Shown: piece after piece, positions 18,082-24,982 of the stretch
How positions within the stretch are numbered: the first letter of the stretch is position 1
Layout of the letters: each line of letters begins with the position of its first letter
Source of the DNA: UBA946 sp031550725
GTDB lineage: Bacteria > Bacillota > Clostridia > Oscillospirales > Ruminococcaceae
Reading direction: 5' to 3'
Assembly (NCBI GenBank): GCA_031550725.1
Contig: JAVBOH010000007.1
Span: forward strand, 1 to 64,000
Length of the DNA stretch: 64,000 nucleotides
Made by a program: the position numbers and the translations under genes
Notes under the pieces: model-generated
Seen by the model: only the letters and a program-made list of their open reading frames with translations
Databases searched by the model: none
Told to the model about the DNA's origin: nothing

Positions 18082-18642
18082 TCATACAACCTCACGTAAA
18101 CTCCTATAAAGCGTATCCTTCTTAACCCCAGTCAACTCCTCAATCTCCCTAACGGAATACTGCTTAGTCTTATATAACTTCAAAGCCTTCTTTACCAAAT
18201 CAGCATCAGTTCTAGGTCTACCACCCACACGCCCTCTAGCCCTAGCAGAATTAAGTCCCTCACGTGTACGATCAGCAATAACATCACGTTCAAACTGAGC
18301 AATAGCAGACATCAGCGTGAATAACAGCTTTCCAGTAGAAGTACTTGTGTCAATGGATTCCTTGAGTGAAACAAGGTTGACACCCCTGTTTCCGAAAAGT
18401 TCAGTAAGTTCAATCAAATCCTTAGTACTTCTCCCAAGCCTTGATAAAGATTCAACGACTACCACATCACCCTCAGTCATTCTGTCAAGCATCTTAGCAA
18501 GTTCAGGTCTATCACGTTTAGTACCAGTCATCTTCTCATTGTAAATAATATCCACACCATACTTTTTCAAAGCATCAATCTGACGGTCAAGGTTTTGTGC
18601 CTCAGTACTAACTCTTGCATACCCAAAAATATAATTTTTCAT
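18082..18642 (-). CDS. Small serine resolvase/invertase (Tn3/Pin type)
   Basis: 186 residues from the ATG preceded by GAGGTGC. The serine recombinase domain covers residues 1-135: IFGYARVSTEAQNLDRQIDAL (nucleophile Ser about 11), VVVESLSRLGRSTKDL and LLFTLMSAIAQFERDVIADRTREGL. A GGRPRT hinge and a C-terminal HTH (YSVREIEELTGVKKDTLYRSL) follow. Such enzymes resolve multimers or invert DNA at res-like sites; candidate subsites are directly upstream. It fits a plasmid-like or transposon-like element with the Rep-like genes downstream. Confidence 0.9.
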   Translation of the reverse strand: MKNYIFGYARVSTEAQNLDRQIDALKKYGVDIIYNEKMTGTKRDRPELAKMLDRMTEGDVVVVESLSRLGRSTKDLIELTELFGNRGVNLVSLKESIDTSTSTGKLLFTLMSAIAQFERDVIADRTREGLNSARARGRVGGRPRTDADLVKKALKLYKTKQYSVREIEELTGVKKDTLYRSLREVV

Positions 18643-18657
18643 AAAGCACCTCATTTC

Positions 18658-18710
18658 TGTCGCAAAAACGTATAAGATATGCGAAATAGATTTTGCGATA
18701 AGTATTGCGA
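18658..18710. promoter_or_regulatory. Candidate res site of the adjacent resolvase
   Basis: An inverted pair TCGCA / TGCGA (18660-18664 and 18680-18684) spans a 25-bp subsite. It is followed by two direct copies of TTGCGA 12 bp apart (18693-18698, 18705-18710). The position just in front of the resolvase start fits the usual res/promoter overlap. Confidence 0.45.
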
Positions 18711-18755
18711 TGAAATACCCCTGAAATCAGTACGAATTTGAGAGGTATTTCACAT
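18709..18755. terminator. Inverted repeat between the YkgJ and resolvase genes
   Basis: GATGAAATACC and GGTATTTCACATC form an imperfect stem with a ~23-nt loop, just downstream of the minus-strand YkgJ gene. Could be a weak terminator. Confidence 0.4.
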
Positions 18756-18772
18756 CAATAAAAGTTGTCGCA

Positions 18773-19537
18773 TTAACGGTCGTTTTTGCTATGCGTAGTA
18801 TTACAAATCAATTCAATCTTTTTTAGGATTTCAGGATTAGATTCAATAAATTCAAACAAGTCTTTTATCTTCTCAAAGTTTTCACGATACTGCGAAATAA
18901 ACTCATTTGCCGGATCATAGTTAATATACATATTTCTAAACGCAAAATTCCACAAATACATCAAAGCCTCATTAGGAACATTTTCAGATTCAAGCTTACG
19001 AAACCTAGTCGACAGAAAATGTATAGTTTCATTCCAAAGCTGATAAAACTCATCTTCAATTGGTATACCAAAACAATTGAGCCAACTGCGTACAGTATGA
19101 GTTTGCTCCTTAGTTCCACAAGTATCTGGTTGCAGAAAATACTTCGGTTCAAGTTTTTCTGTCCCATCAACATTTTCATCAATCATGACACCTCTTCCAA
19201 GTGGATATAATGCACATACTGTAGGTTTAGCAGCATGAACAATGCACTTCTTATTCCTAAGCAAAGAACAAACTTGTTCATCACCAACAGGCTTTAACCT
19301 CACAATTGGAATTCTCGAATCCTGACCTATGTAAACATCACAATACCTTTCAACAATATATTCAGGTGTTCTGCTTAGCAAACTTGCGATGTTATACAAG
19401 TCCCGAGTAGTAAGTATTATGTCACTTCTATTTTTACAGCACTTGCCACATACCAAACATTTGAACTCAAATTCATCATCAATCCCAAGAGCATTATGCT
19501 CCATATTTTCAACAGCTTTTAATAATCTTTCATCCAT
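18773..19537 (-). CDS. YkgJ-family cysteine-cluster protein
   Basis: 254 residues from the ATG after AAGGAG. A zinc- or iron-binding cysteine cluster (UPF0153/YkgJ) is seen as FKCLVCGKCCKNRSDIILT near residue 25, then VCSLLRNKKCIVHAAKPTVCALYPLG around 95-120. The remainder is helical. The family is widespread; its function is not established, though it is often annotated as Fe-S or zinc binding. It may be cargo of the accessory region or a host gene. Confidence 0.8.
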   Translation of the reverse strand: MDERLLKAVENMEHNALGIDDEFEFKCLVCGKCCKNRSDIILTTRDLYNIASLLSRTPEYIVERYCDVYIGQDSRIPIVRLKPVGDEQVCSLLRNKKCIVHAAKPTVCALYPLGRGVMIDENVDGTEKLEPKYFLQPDTCGTKEQTHTVRSWLNCFGIPIEDEFYQLWNETIHFLSTRFRKLESENVPNEALMYLWNFAFRNMYINYDPANEFISQYRENFEKIKDLFEFIESNPEILKKIELICNTTHSKNDR

Positions 19538-19562
19538 GATTTTTAACTCCTTATATAAAAAT

Positions 19563-19590
19563 ATGCAGTGAGAAATTGATCCCACTGCAT
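19563..19590 (-). promoter_or_regulatory. Leader hairpin in front of the YkgJ gene
   Basis: ATGCAGTG / CACTGCAT arms followed on the minus strand by a short U-rich stretch and then the AAGGAG ribosome site. It could act as an attenuator or be a terminator from an upstream transcript. Confidence 0.4.
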
Positions 19591-20198
19591 TTGATATTTC
19601 GACACCTACAATCTATAAATGATATAAGCCGATGGAGTGCTAAGGTCAATTGCTGATTCCTACACCGCTAGGTGTAGCGAATCGCAATTGTCCTATGCAC
19701 GTAATGGCGCATATTATTTAGAAAATGAGCAAATTCATGCAGATCACGGAAGGCCTTTGGCCTGGAGCTGATCTCATGAATTTGTGAAACTCATAATTAC
19801 ATTTACTTTGGAGAATCCCACAAAGTCCATTGAAATATTTTCAACGATATCCATTGCAAGTGTCGGTTTTGCTAAGTTTTGTTGCTTTTGCAATCTGCAT
19901 AAGGGTTTACAGCATCTTGATGGTCCTGAAGGTTCCGCTAAGATCTCTCTTCGGAAGCAAAATTCTTAAAGAAGATTAGAATTCACACAGATTCATCGGA
20001 AAATGATAACATTCAGTAGAATTTTCTGACGAAACCACTTGACAAACAGAAAGTTCCCGTTATAAATATATCTGGATGACAGATGTGCAGCAGACGACGC
20101 CTCCAGCTACCTTCCTCCATTTCCTCACAAGATGTTACTTCAGCTTTCAAACATGAAGTGTCTTGCATTAACAAGACTATACATTGCAAAAGTGGTTT
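19591..20198. other. 608-bp stretch with strong inverted repeats and no recognisable gene
   Basis: Three nested inverted repeats stand out: CAATTGC...GCAATTG enclosing TACACC-GCTA-GGTGTA (about 19648-19689); AAATTCATG...ATGAATTT enclosing GATCA...TGATC and AGGCC-TTT-GGCCT (about 19731-19782); and an AAGATTAGAATTC region near 19971. Short frames exist on both strands but show no ribosome sites or family motifs. I could not match it to tmRNA, RNase P RNA, SRP RNA or a known riboswitch. Possible identities are a replication or transfer origin of the accessory element, or an uncharacterised RNA. Confidence 0.45.
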
Positions 20199-20339
20199 TT
20201 AATTTGCTAAGTCTGACTTAATATTCGCCATGATGTCAAACTGGTTTTTATCACTATATGACTTAATAACATAATCGATATACTCACGCTCAATCATACG
20301 GTAATAACTGATGAGTCCACTCAAAACCTGAACATACTT
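20199..20339 (-). pseudogene. C-terminal fragment of an unknown accessory protein
   Basis: An open minus-strand stretch of 47 codons ends QFDIMANIKSDLAN and contains RMIEREYIDYVIKSYSDK, a helical pattern that looks like genuine coding sequence. No start codon or ribosome site is present, and the frame is closed at the point where a plus-strand fragment begins (about 20340), so it appears truncated by rearrangement. The family was not recognised. Confidence 0.35.
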
Positions 20340-20627
20340 GCTTTACGACAGGATAATCTTTCAAGCAATTTTATCCAGAAAACTTATCGTATGGGAAAGA
20401 AAGCTGATAAAATAATGGATAAACTGACTCAAATGGGTATCATCAGTGAAAAAGATGAAGATAGATTAACTCAACCTCGATTAGTTCTTCCAAAGACAAT
20501 TGATGACTTATCATCAGAAACGCTGGAATTTCTTGAACATCATGGTTACTCCACTAAAGATATTAATGATGCTATTAGTGCTAGATATAACTACAATGTT
20601 GATTATGATCCTAACATTAATAATTGA
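20340..20627 (+). pseudogene. Fragment with FtsK-gamma-like winged helix
   Basis: The frame is open from about 20340. It reads LSSNFIQKTYRMGKKADKIMDKLTQMGIIS, close to the FtsK/SpoIIIE gamma-domain pattern (S..lQr...igynrAarimdeLe..Gii). It continues through PKTIDDLSSETLEFLEHHGYSTKDINDA to a stop at 20625-20627. The first in-frame ATG (20391, 78 codons) has no ribosome site and would cut the winged helix, so this is more likely the 3' piece of a larger mobile-element protein than an intact gene. Confidence 0.4.
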
Positions 20628-20750
20628 GCAGGTCTAACCCCACGCATCCCAACCAATCTCATGTATATATTATTAACGTATACACAAGAGTGCATAACCT
20701 CTCAACAAGCCGAATATAATTGAATAACCAAAACAGAAAGGGTGAAAAAA

Positions 20751-20864
20751 ATGAAGGATACATATACTATTACAAACAATTTCAAAAGTGATGTACAAGC
20801 CTTACAGGACATCATCACCAAGAAGATTGAGGCTTTGATTAACGCAGAGCTAATAACGCTTTAA
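20751..20864 (+). CDS. 37-residue protein upstream of the large serine recombinase
   Basis: ATG with a good AAAGGGTG site 7-10 nt before it. The product is short, helical and charged (KSDVQALQDIITKKIEALINAE). Short genes of this size often precede large serine recombinases in Clostridial mobile elements. No family was recognised. Confidence 0.5.
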   Translation: MKDTYTITNNFKSDVQALQDIITKKIEALINAELITL

Positions 20865-20872
20865 CGTTAAAA

Positions 20873-20975
20873 TACTGCTTAACGCTTAAAACACTCACTT
20901 CTATTTTCCCTCGCTATTCGTTCTCTTAAGAACTGCTCGGTCAATATAAGTGAAGTTTTAATGCGTCAAGCAGTA
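20873..20975. repeat. Family A palindromic repeat, copy 1
   Basis: Outer arms TACTGCTT.ACGC..TAAAAC and their complement (20873-20892, 20955-20975) enclose ACTT..AAGT and a loop with CCCTCGCTATTCGTTCT and AGAACTGCTCGGTC. The core 20883-20962 matches 52621-52709 almost throughout. Confidence 0.75.
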
Positions 20976-20988
20976 CATCAATAAGCTA

Positions 20989-21017
20989 TTGAAGTATGGC
21001 AAATAATGTGGTATAAT
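20989..21017 (+). promoter_or_regulatory. Promoter of the large serine recombinase
   Basis: TTGAAG (20989-20994), 17-bp spacer, TATAAT (21012-21017). Confidence 0.65.
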
Positions 21018-21080
21018 ACGCTTATGTATTAACCGACCACATTTTTGCTATACTTTCAATTTTATTGGAGGTGTGAAAAA

Positions 21081-22649
21081 TTGGTTGCGATTTATGTTAG
21101 ACTATCCTCAGAGGACAGAGATAAGATCAATAAGAATGACGAAAGCGAGAGCATACAAAATCAAAAGGTTATGCTTCGTGATTATTGCATCGAGCGTGGA
21201 TGGGAGATTTACGATATATACTGTGATGAAGATTACAGTGGTACAGATTTTGAACGACCTGACTTCCAGCGTATGCTGACTGACTGCGAGAACAGAAAAA
21301 TTGATATAGTGCTGTGTAAAACTCAATCCAGATTTAGCCGTGATTTAGAGGTAATCGAGAAGTATATACATAACAAATTTGTCGAGTGGAATGTGCGTTT
21401 TATAAGCGTTGTTGACAGAGCTGACACGAAGGATGTAACAAATAAAAAAGCACGTCAAATTAACGGCTTAGTCAACGAATGGTATTGTGAAGAGGTTTCG
21501 GAAAATGTTCGAAAGGTGCTGCAGAATAAACGTGAAAACGGACAGTTCACAGGCTCTTTTGCACCATATGGCTATCTTGTAGATCCAAACGATAAAAACC
21601 ATTTAGTTATTGATGAAAACACTGCACCTATTGTACGTAATATTTTTTCATGGTATTTGCAGGGGTGGGGTTATCGGAAAATCGTTATGCAGCTAAACGA
21701 AATGGGCATACCAAATCCAACAACCTACAAGCAGCAGCTAAACAGCAATTATGTCAATAAAAATCAGGACAGCAGTCCATCCAAAAATCTTTGGACACAC
21801 TCAACTATCTATACTATCATAAGGAACGAAACCTATACAGGAACTCTTGTGCAGGGCAAATCGCATAACGTTTCCTATAAAAATAAAAAGCGTAAAAAAG
21901 CTCCCAAGGATGATTGGATTCGTGTTTATAACTGCCATGATGCAATAATTGATATTGAAACATGGGACAGAACACAGGCAAAGCTTAATAGCCGTACAAG
22001 AGCAAGTGCTGTAACAAATGAGCTTTCTGTTCTTTCGAGCAAGGTGTTTTGCAGTGAATGCGGCAGACCTATGAAACGTAATGTTTATTATAATAAGCTG
22101 AAAACTAAGAAGTATTATAATTTGCAGTGTGCTACATACAAAACAGGAGCAATGAACTGCCCAAATGTACAAGGGATATCAGGCAAACAGCTTGAGGAAC
22201 TTCTTGTAAAGGAAATCAATAATCTAGTTGAGGCTTACTGTAAATTTGATGAAATTGACATCAACAACAAGCATACCGAAAAAATCAAGGTTCTTAACAA
22301 TACAATACAACAGCACCAAAACAAAATTAAGTCTATCGAGGACAAGTCCTTGCATCTTTATGAGGACAAGCTTGATGGAATTATTACCAAGGAGCAGTAT
22401 ATCAGCTTCAGCAAAAAGTATGCTGACGAAACTGAAAAGCTTTTGGAGAAGTGCAAATCTATTGAACAGCAGATTATTTCCATACAAAATGCTGTTGATG
22501 ATTTACAGGACAGGCAATCACTTTTTAAGCATTATTCAAATATCACAGAGCTTACCCGAACTATCGTCGAGGAGTTCATTGATACTATTGAAATAGGTCC
22601 TAAGTTTAATGGGAAAGACCGTCAAATCAAGATAAACTGGGCATTTTAA
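21081..22649 (+). CDS. Large serine recombinase (site-specific integrase)
   Basis: 522 residues starting at TTG after GGAGGTG (the frame extends further upstream without conservation). The resolvase-type catalytic domain spans residues 1-150: LVAIYVRLSSEDRDK with nucleophile Ser near residue 10, QNQKVMLRDYCIERGW, KTQSRFSRDLEVIEKY. The Recombinase domain covers about 170-290 (PIVRNIFSWYLQGWGYRKIVMQLNEMGIP). A zinc ribbon (FCSECGRPMKRN...CATYKTGAMNCPN) at about 330-380 and a long coiled coil (about 395-490) complete the TnpX/phage-integrase architecture. It catalyses integration and excision at short att sites. Its stop lies 29 bp before the remnant of an amidase gene, which was probably the insertion target. 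Confidence 0.95.
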   Translation: MVAIYVRLSSEDRDKINKNDESESIQNQKVMLRDYCIERGWEIYDIYCDEDYSGTDFERPDFQRMLTDCENRKIDIVLCKTQSRFSRDLEVIEKYIHNKFVEWNVRFISVVDRADTKDVTNKKARQINGLVNEWYCEEVSENVRKVLQNKRENGQFTGSFAPYGYLVDPNDKNHLVIDENTAPIVRNIFSWYLQGWGYRKIVMQLNEMGIPNPTTYKQQLNSNYVNKNQDSSPSKNLWTHSTIYTIIRNETYTGTLVQGKSHNVSYKNKKRKKAPKDDWIRVYNCHDAIIDIETWDRTQAKLNSRTRASAVTNELSVLSSKVFCSECGRPMKRNVYYNKLKTKKYYNLQCATYKTGAMNCPNVQGISGKQLEELLVKEINNLVEAYCKFDEIDINNKHTEKIKVLNNTIQQHQNKIKSIEDKSLHLYEDKLDGIITKEQYISFSKKYADETEKLLEKCKSIEQQIISIQNAVDDLQDRQSLFKHYSNITELTRTIVEEFIDTIEIGPKFNGKDRQIKINWAF

Positions 22650-22666
22650 GTATAGAAAAAATAGAC

Positions 22667-23248
22667 TTGTTTAAGACAGACGCACGCCACGGCGGCATGG
22701 ATGGTGGCTGTTCAACTGCTGACGGTAAAACTGAAAAAGTCATAAACCTAAACATATTGCTGTCTGTAAAGGATATGTGTGAGTTCTTCGGATATCCTGT
22801 TGAAGCGACAAGAGTAAAGGACACTTCAATTCACGATAAGGGTGTAACAGGCATTCGCAATCAAAAGCTATCCGATATGGATAACCGTCTGGCTGTGTTT
22901 AACAAGTATTCCGATGCTGTTTGTGTTTCTATTCATCAGAATACTTTCTCTGACCCTAAGTATCATGGTGCGCAGATGTTTTACTCAAATAATATTGACA
23001 GCAGTGAAACTCTTGCAGCTATTATGCAGCGTAACTTTGTAACCAACCTTCAGCCTGATAACGAGCGTGAAATAAAGCCGTGTGGTACTGAATTGTTCTT
23101 ATGCCACTACTGTACAAATCCTGCTGTAATGATAGAATGTGGTTTTCTTTCAAATCCTGAGGAAGCATCAAACTTAACAAATTCCTCATACCAGCATGAT
23201 GTCGCTTTCACCATTTTTTCTGGTTTAACCGAATTTTATAATATGTAA
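22667..23248 (+). pseudogene. 5'-truncated N-acetylmuramoyl-L-alanine amidase (Amidase_3, CwlD-like)
   Basis: Homology starts at 22679 with DARHGGMDGG, where the family has D-A/P-GHGG. All metal and catalytic residues remain: His (HGG), Glu (GKTEKVINL), His (SIHQNTF) and Glu (IECGFLSN). The signal or membrane segment and first beta-strand are absent, and upstream sequence belongs to the recombinase element. No ribosome site precedes the nearest start (TTG, 22667). The glycine after DA is replaced by Arg. This is most likely a gene disrupted by insertion; the 5' half was not found elsewhere in the window. Confidence 0.75.
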
Positions 23249-23442
23249 CACAAAAGCCATTCAAATGTATTTCGCATTTGAATGGCTTTATTAATTTACC
23301 TTTTAATGTGAGGTTTTCTTCTTAGTTTTACTAACAACAACATAAATGTTCCCCAAAATAATATTAGCAATTATTCAGAAATTTTGGAAATTAGTATTTG
23401 TGATAATCAAATTATTTACAACAGATGCATTAAACATTCTGG

Positions 23443-23678
23443 TATTTAATGTCTACTGAACAATTCAAAAACGCTGTAAAAGCTTGCTTTGGAGGTGTTT
23501 TGGAATTGTTCTAGTACAAGGCTATTGAGCATTTTATGCGAAAAGCTTTGCACTTACAAAATAATTTTCACAGAAAATTATTTTGTAAGTATACGTCAAT
23601 CGAGAAGTAACACGAAAATACAAAGTATTTTCGTGTATAAAATCAAGCTATGCTTGATTATTCAGTGCGCATTATTTA
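23443..23678. mobile_element. Family C MITE-like element, copy 1
   Basis: 236 bp bounded by near-perfect terminal inverted repeats (23443-23460, TAATGTCTACTGAA; 23661-23678, whose complement gives TAATGCGCACTGAA). Internal hairpins in order: GAACAATTC...GAATTGTTC; an 18-bp perfect stem at 23552-23590 (ACTTACAAAATAATTTTC and complement); CACGAAAATAC/GTATTTTCGTG (23611-23635); AATCAAGC/GCTTGATT (23641-23659). It carries no coding sequence. About 90% of its left half recurs at 30168. Confidence 0.8.
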
Positions 23679-23820
23679 GCTTATATCCCTTGACATTTAT
23701 CATGGTAAAACGTTTTCGATTATTAACCTCATTTTTATGTGCATTTAGTATGTTTTTTCGCTGTTTATAAAATAATTATTGTGAATATCCAACAATTCGA
23801 TAAAATATTGCAAAAACCTA
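23679..23820. other. Intergenic stretch with no recognised feature
   Basis: AT-rich, between the family C copy and the tRNA promoter. Nothing supported was seen. Confidence 0.4.
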
Positions 23821-23849
23821 TTGACTTTTCGCTGGGAATATAGTAAAAT
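23821..23849 (+). promoter_or_regulatory. Promoter of the tRNA cluster
   Basis: TTGACT (23821-23826), 17-bp spacer, TAAAAT (23844-23849), 65 bp before the first tRNA. Confidence 0.65.
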
Positions 23850-23914
23850 AATTAAGTCGCTGGTGAACAGAATGTTTTAAACAAGAAGTTTACAAAACAA
23901 AGCAACATAAGTGT

Positions 23915-23990
23915 GGGAGCATAGCTCAGCTGGGAGAGCATCTGCCTTACAAGCAGGGGGTCATAGGTTCGAGCCCTATTGTTCCCACCA
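23915..23990 (+). tRNA. tRNA-Val (anticodon UAC)
   Basis: 76 nt including encoded CCA. Acceptor GGGAGCA/TGTTCCC, anticodon loop CTTACAA between TCTGC and GCAGG, and T-loop GGTTCGAGCC. Confidence 0.95.
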
Positions 23991-24025
23991 CATAAAAGGG
24001 TTAATTTATTAGCCCTTTTTAATAC

Positions 24026-24102
24026 GGTCTGGTAGTTCAGTTGGTTAGAACGCCGCCCTGTCACGGCGGAGGTCGTGGGTTCGAGTCCCATCCAGATCGC
24101 CA
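24026..24102 (+). tRNA. tRNA-Asp (anticodon GUC)
   Basis: 77 nt including CCA. Acceptor GGTCTGG/CCAGATC with discriminator G, anticodon loop CTGTCAC, and T-arm GTGGGTTCGAGTCCCAT. Confidence 0.95.
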
Positions 24103-24159
24103 ATCCATTTTTTATGGATACATTCGTTTTTCACCGAATGTTAAGCATCTTTGAAAGAT

Positions 24160-24235
24160 GCCTCTGTAGCTCAGTCGGTAGAGCAGGGGACTGAAAATCC
24201 CCGTGTCGATGGTTCGATTCCGTTCGGAGGCACCA
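24160..24235 (+). tRNA. tRNA-Phe (anticodon GAA)
   Basis: 76 nt including CCA. Anticodon loop CTGAAAA between GGGGA and TCCCC; the acceptor starts GCCTCTG. The 5' end overlaps a spacer hairpin (GCATCT/AGATGC) that may help processing. Confidence 0.95.
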
Positions 24236-24293
24236 TTCAATTGCATGAATGCTACTTAACTGATGTAATAATGTCGGTATTGTGCATTCATAT

Positions 24294-24369
24294 GCGGATT
24301 TAGCTCATCTGGTAGAGCGCCACCTTGCCAAGGTGGAGGTAGCGAGTTCGAGCCTCGTAATCCGCTCCA
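24294..24369 (+). tRNA. tRNA-Gly (anticodon GCC)
   Basis: 76 nt including CCA. Anticodon loop TTGCCAA between CCACC and GGTGG; acceptor GCGGATT/AATCCGC. Last of the four-tRNA cluster. Confidence 0.95.
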
Positions 24370-24433
24370 TTTTTGCCATCCTGCAATAGCGGGGTGGTTT
24401 TTTATTTTCCCGTTTGAAAGGATGTCCAAACAT

Positions 24434-24937
24434 ATGAGTAAAGCTTTGCTTGTTGTTGATATGCAGGAATTTGCCGTCGGAGAAAATCACGAAAAGATGT
24501 TTACATATGACAATGCAGCACTTATTCAAAATGTTAACACTGTTATAACGTCATATGATAAAAATTCTGTTTATTATATCGTAAATATCATGGATGATAA
24601 CTTTATAAACAAGTTTGCTCCATTCAAAGTGTATGACAACTCCCCCGAGGCTGCTCTTGCGGATGGTTTATCAATTGTGAATGACAACATTATAAAGAAG
24701 CACTATGGCGATGCATTTACAAATCCACAGCTTGATAATACACTTAAAGCAAACGGGATAACCGATGTTGATATAATCGGCGTAGACGGCGGCGGATGTG
24801 TGTATTTAACCGCTATGGGTGCATTAAAAGCAGGATATAAAGTTAATTTATTAAAGGATGCTATTGGCTCAATTTCGCAGAAGAAAACAGATAAATTTTA
24901 TTATAGGCTTATAAAGCTTGGTGCAATAATAATATAA
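24434..24937 (+). CDS. Isochorismatase-fold cysteine hydrolase
   Basis: 167 residues from the second ATG (24434); the first ATG (24422) abuts AAAGG and leaves no spacing. The catalytic Asp is in LLVVDMQEF (about 9), the Lys probably in NIIKKHYGDAF, and the Cys in GVDGGGCVYLTAMGAL (about 125). This is the Asp-Lys-Cys triad of isochorismatase and nicotinamidase relatives. Neither isochorismate nor nicotinamide use is supported by neighbours. A terminator follows within 10 bp. Confidence 0.8.
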   Translation: MSKALLVVDMQEFAVGENHEKMFTYDNAALIQNVNTVITSYDKNSVYYIVNIMDDNFINKFAPFKVYDNSPEAALADGLSIVNDNIIKKHYGDAFTNPQLDNTLKANGITDVDIIGVDGGGCVYLTAMGALKAGYKVNLLKDAIGSISQKKTDKFYYRLIKLGAIII

Positions 24938-24943
24938 AAAAGC

Positions 24944-24978
24944 AAGCGGTTACATGAAGAAACTCATGTAACCGCTTT
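24944..24978. terminator. Convergent hairpin terminator
   Basis: 14-bp stem AAGCGGTTACATGA / TCATGTAACCGCTT between the hydrolase and the convergent histidine kinase gene. Confidence 0.8.
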
Positions 24979-24982
24979 AACG

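Noticed and set aside
19591..20198. tmRNA, RNase P RNA, SRP RNA or a known riboswitch
   Set aside because: None of the conserved core sequences of these RNAs could be found on either strand.
23443..23678. Possible CRISPR array because of repeated palindromic units
   Set aside because: The hairpins differ in sequence, there are no equal-length spacers and no cas genes; the copies are dispersed.
23489..23770. A 93-codon frame across the family C repeat
   Set aside because: It runs through several perfect hairpins and shows no conserved motif; this is repeat DNA read by chance.
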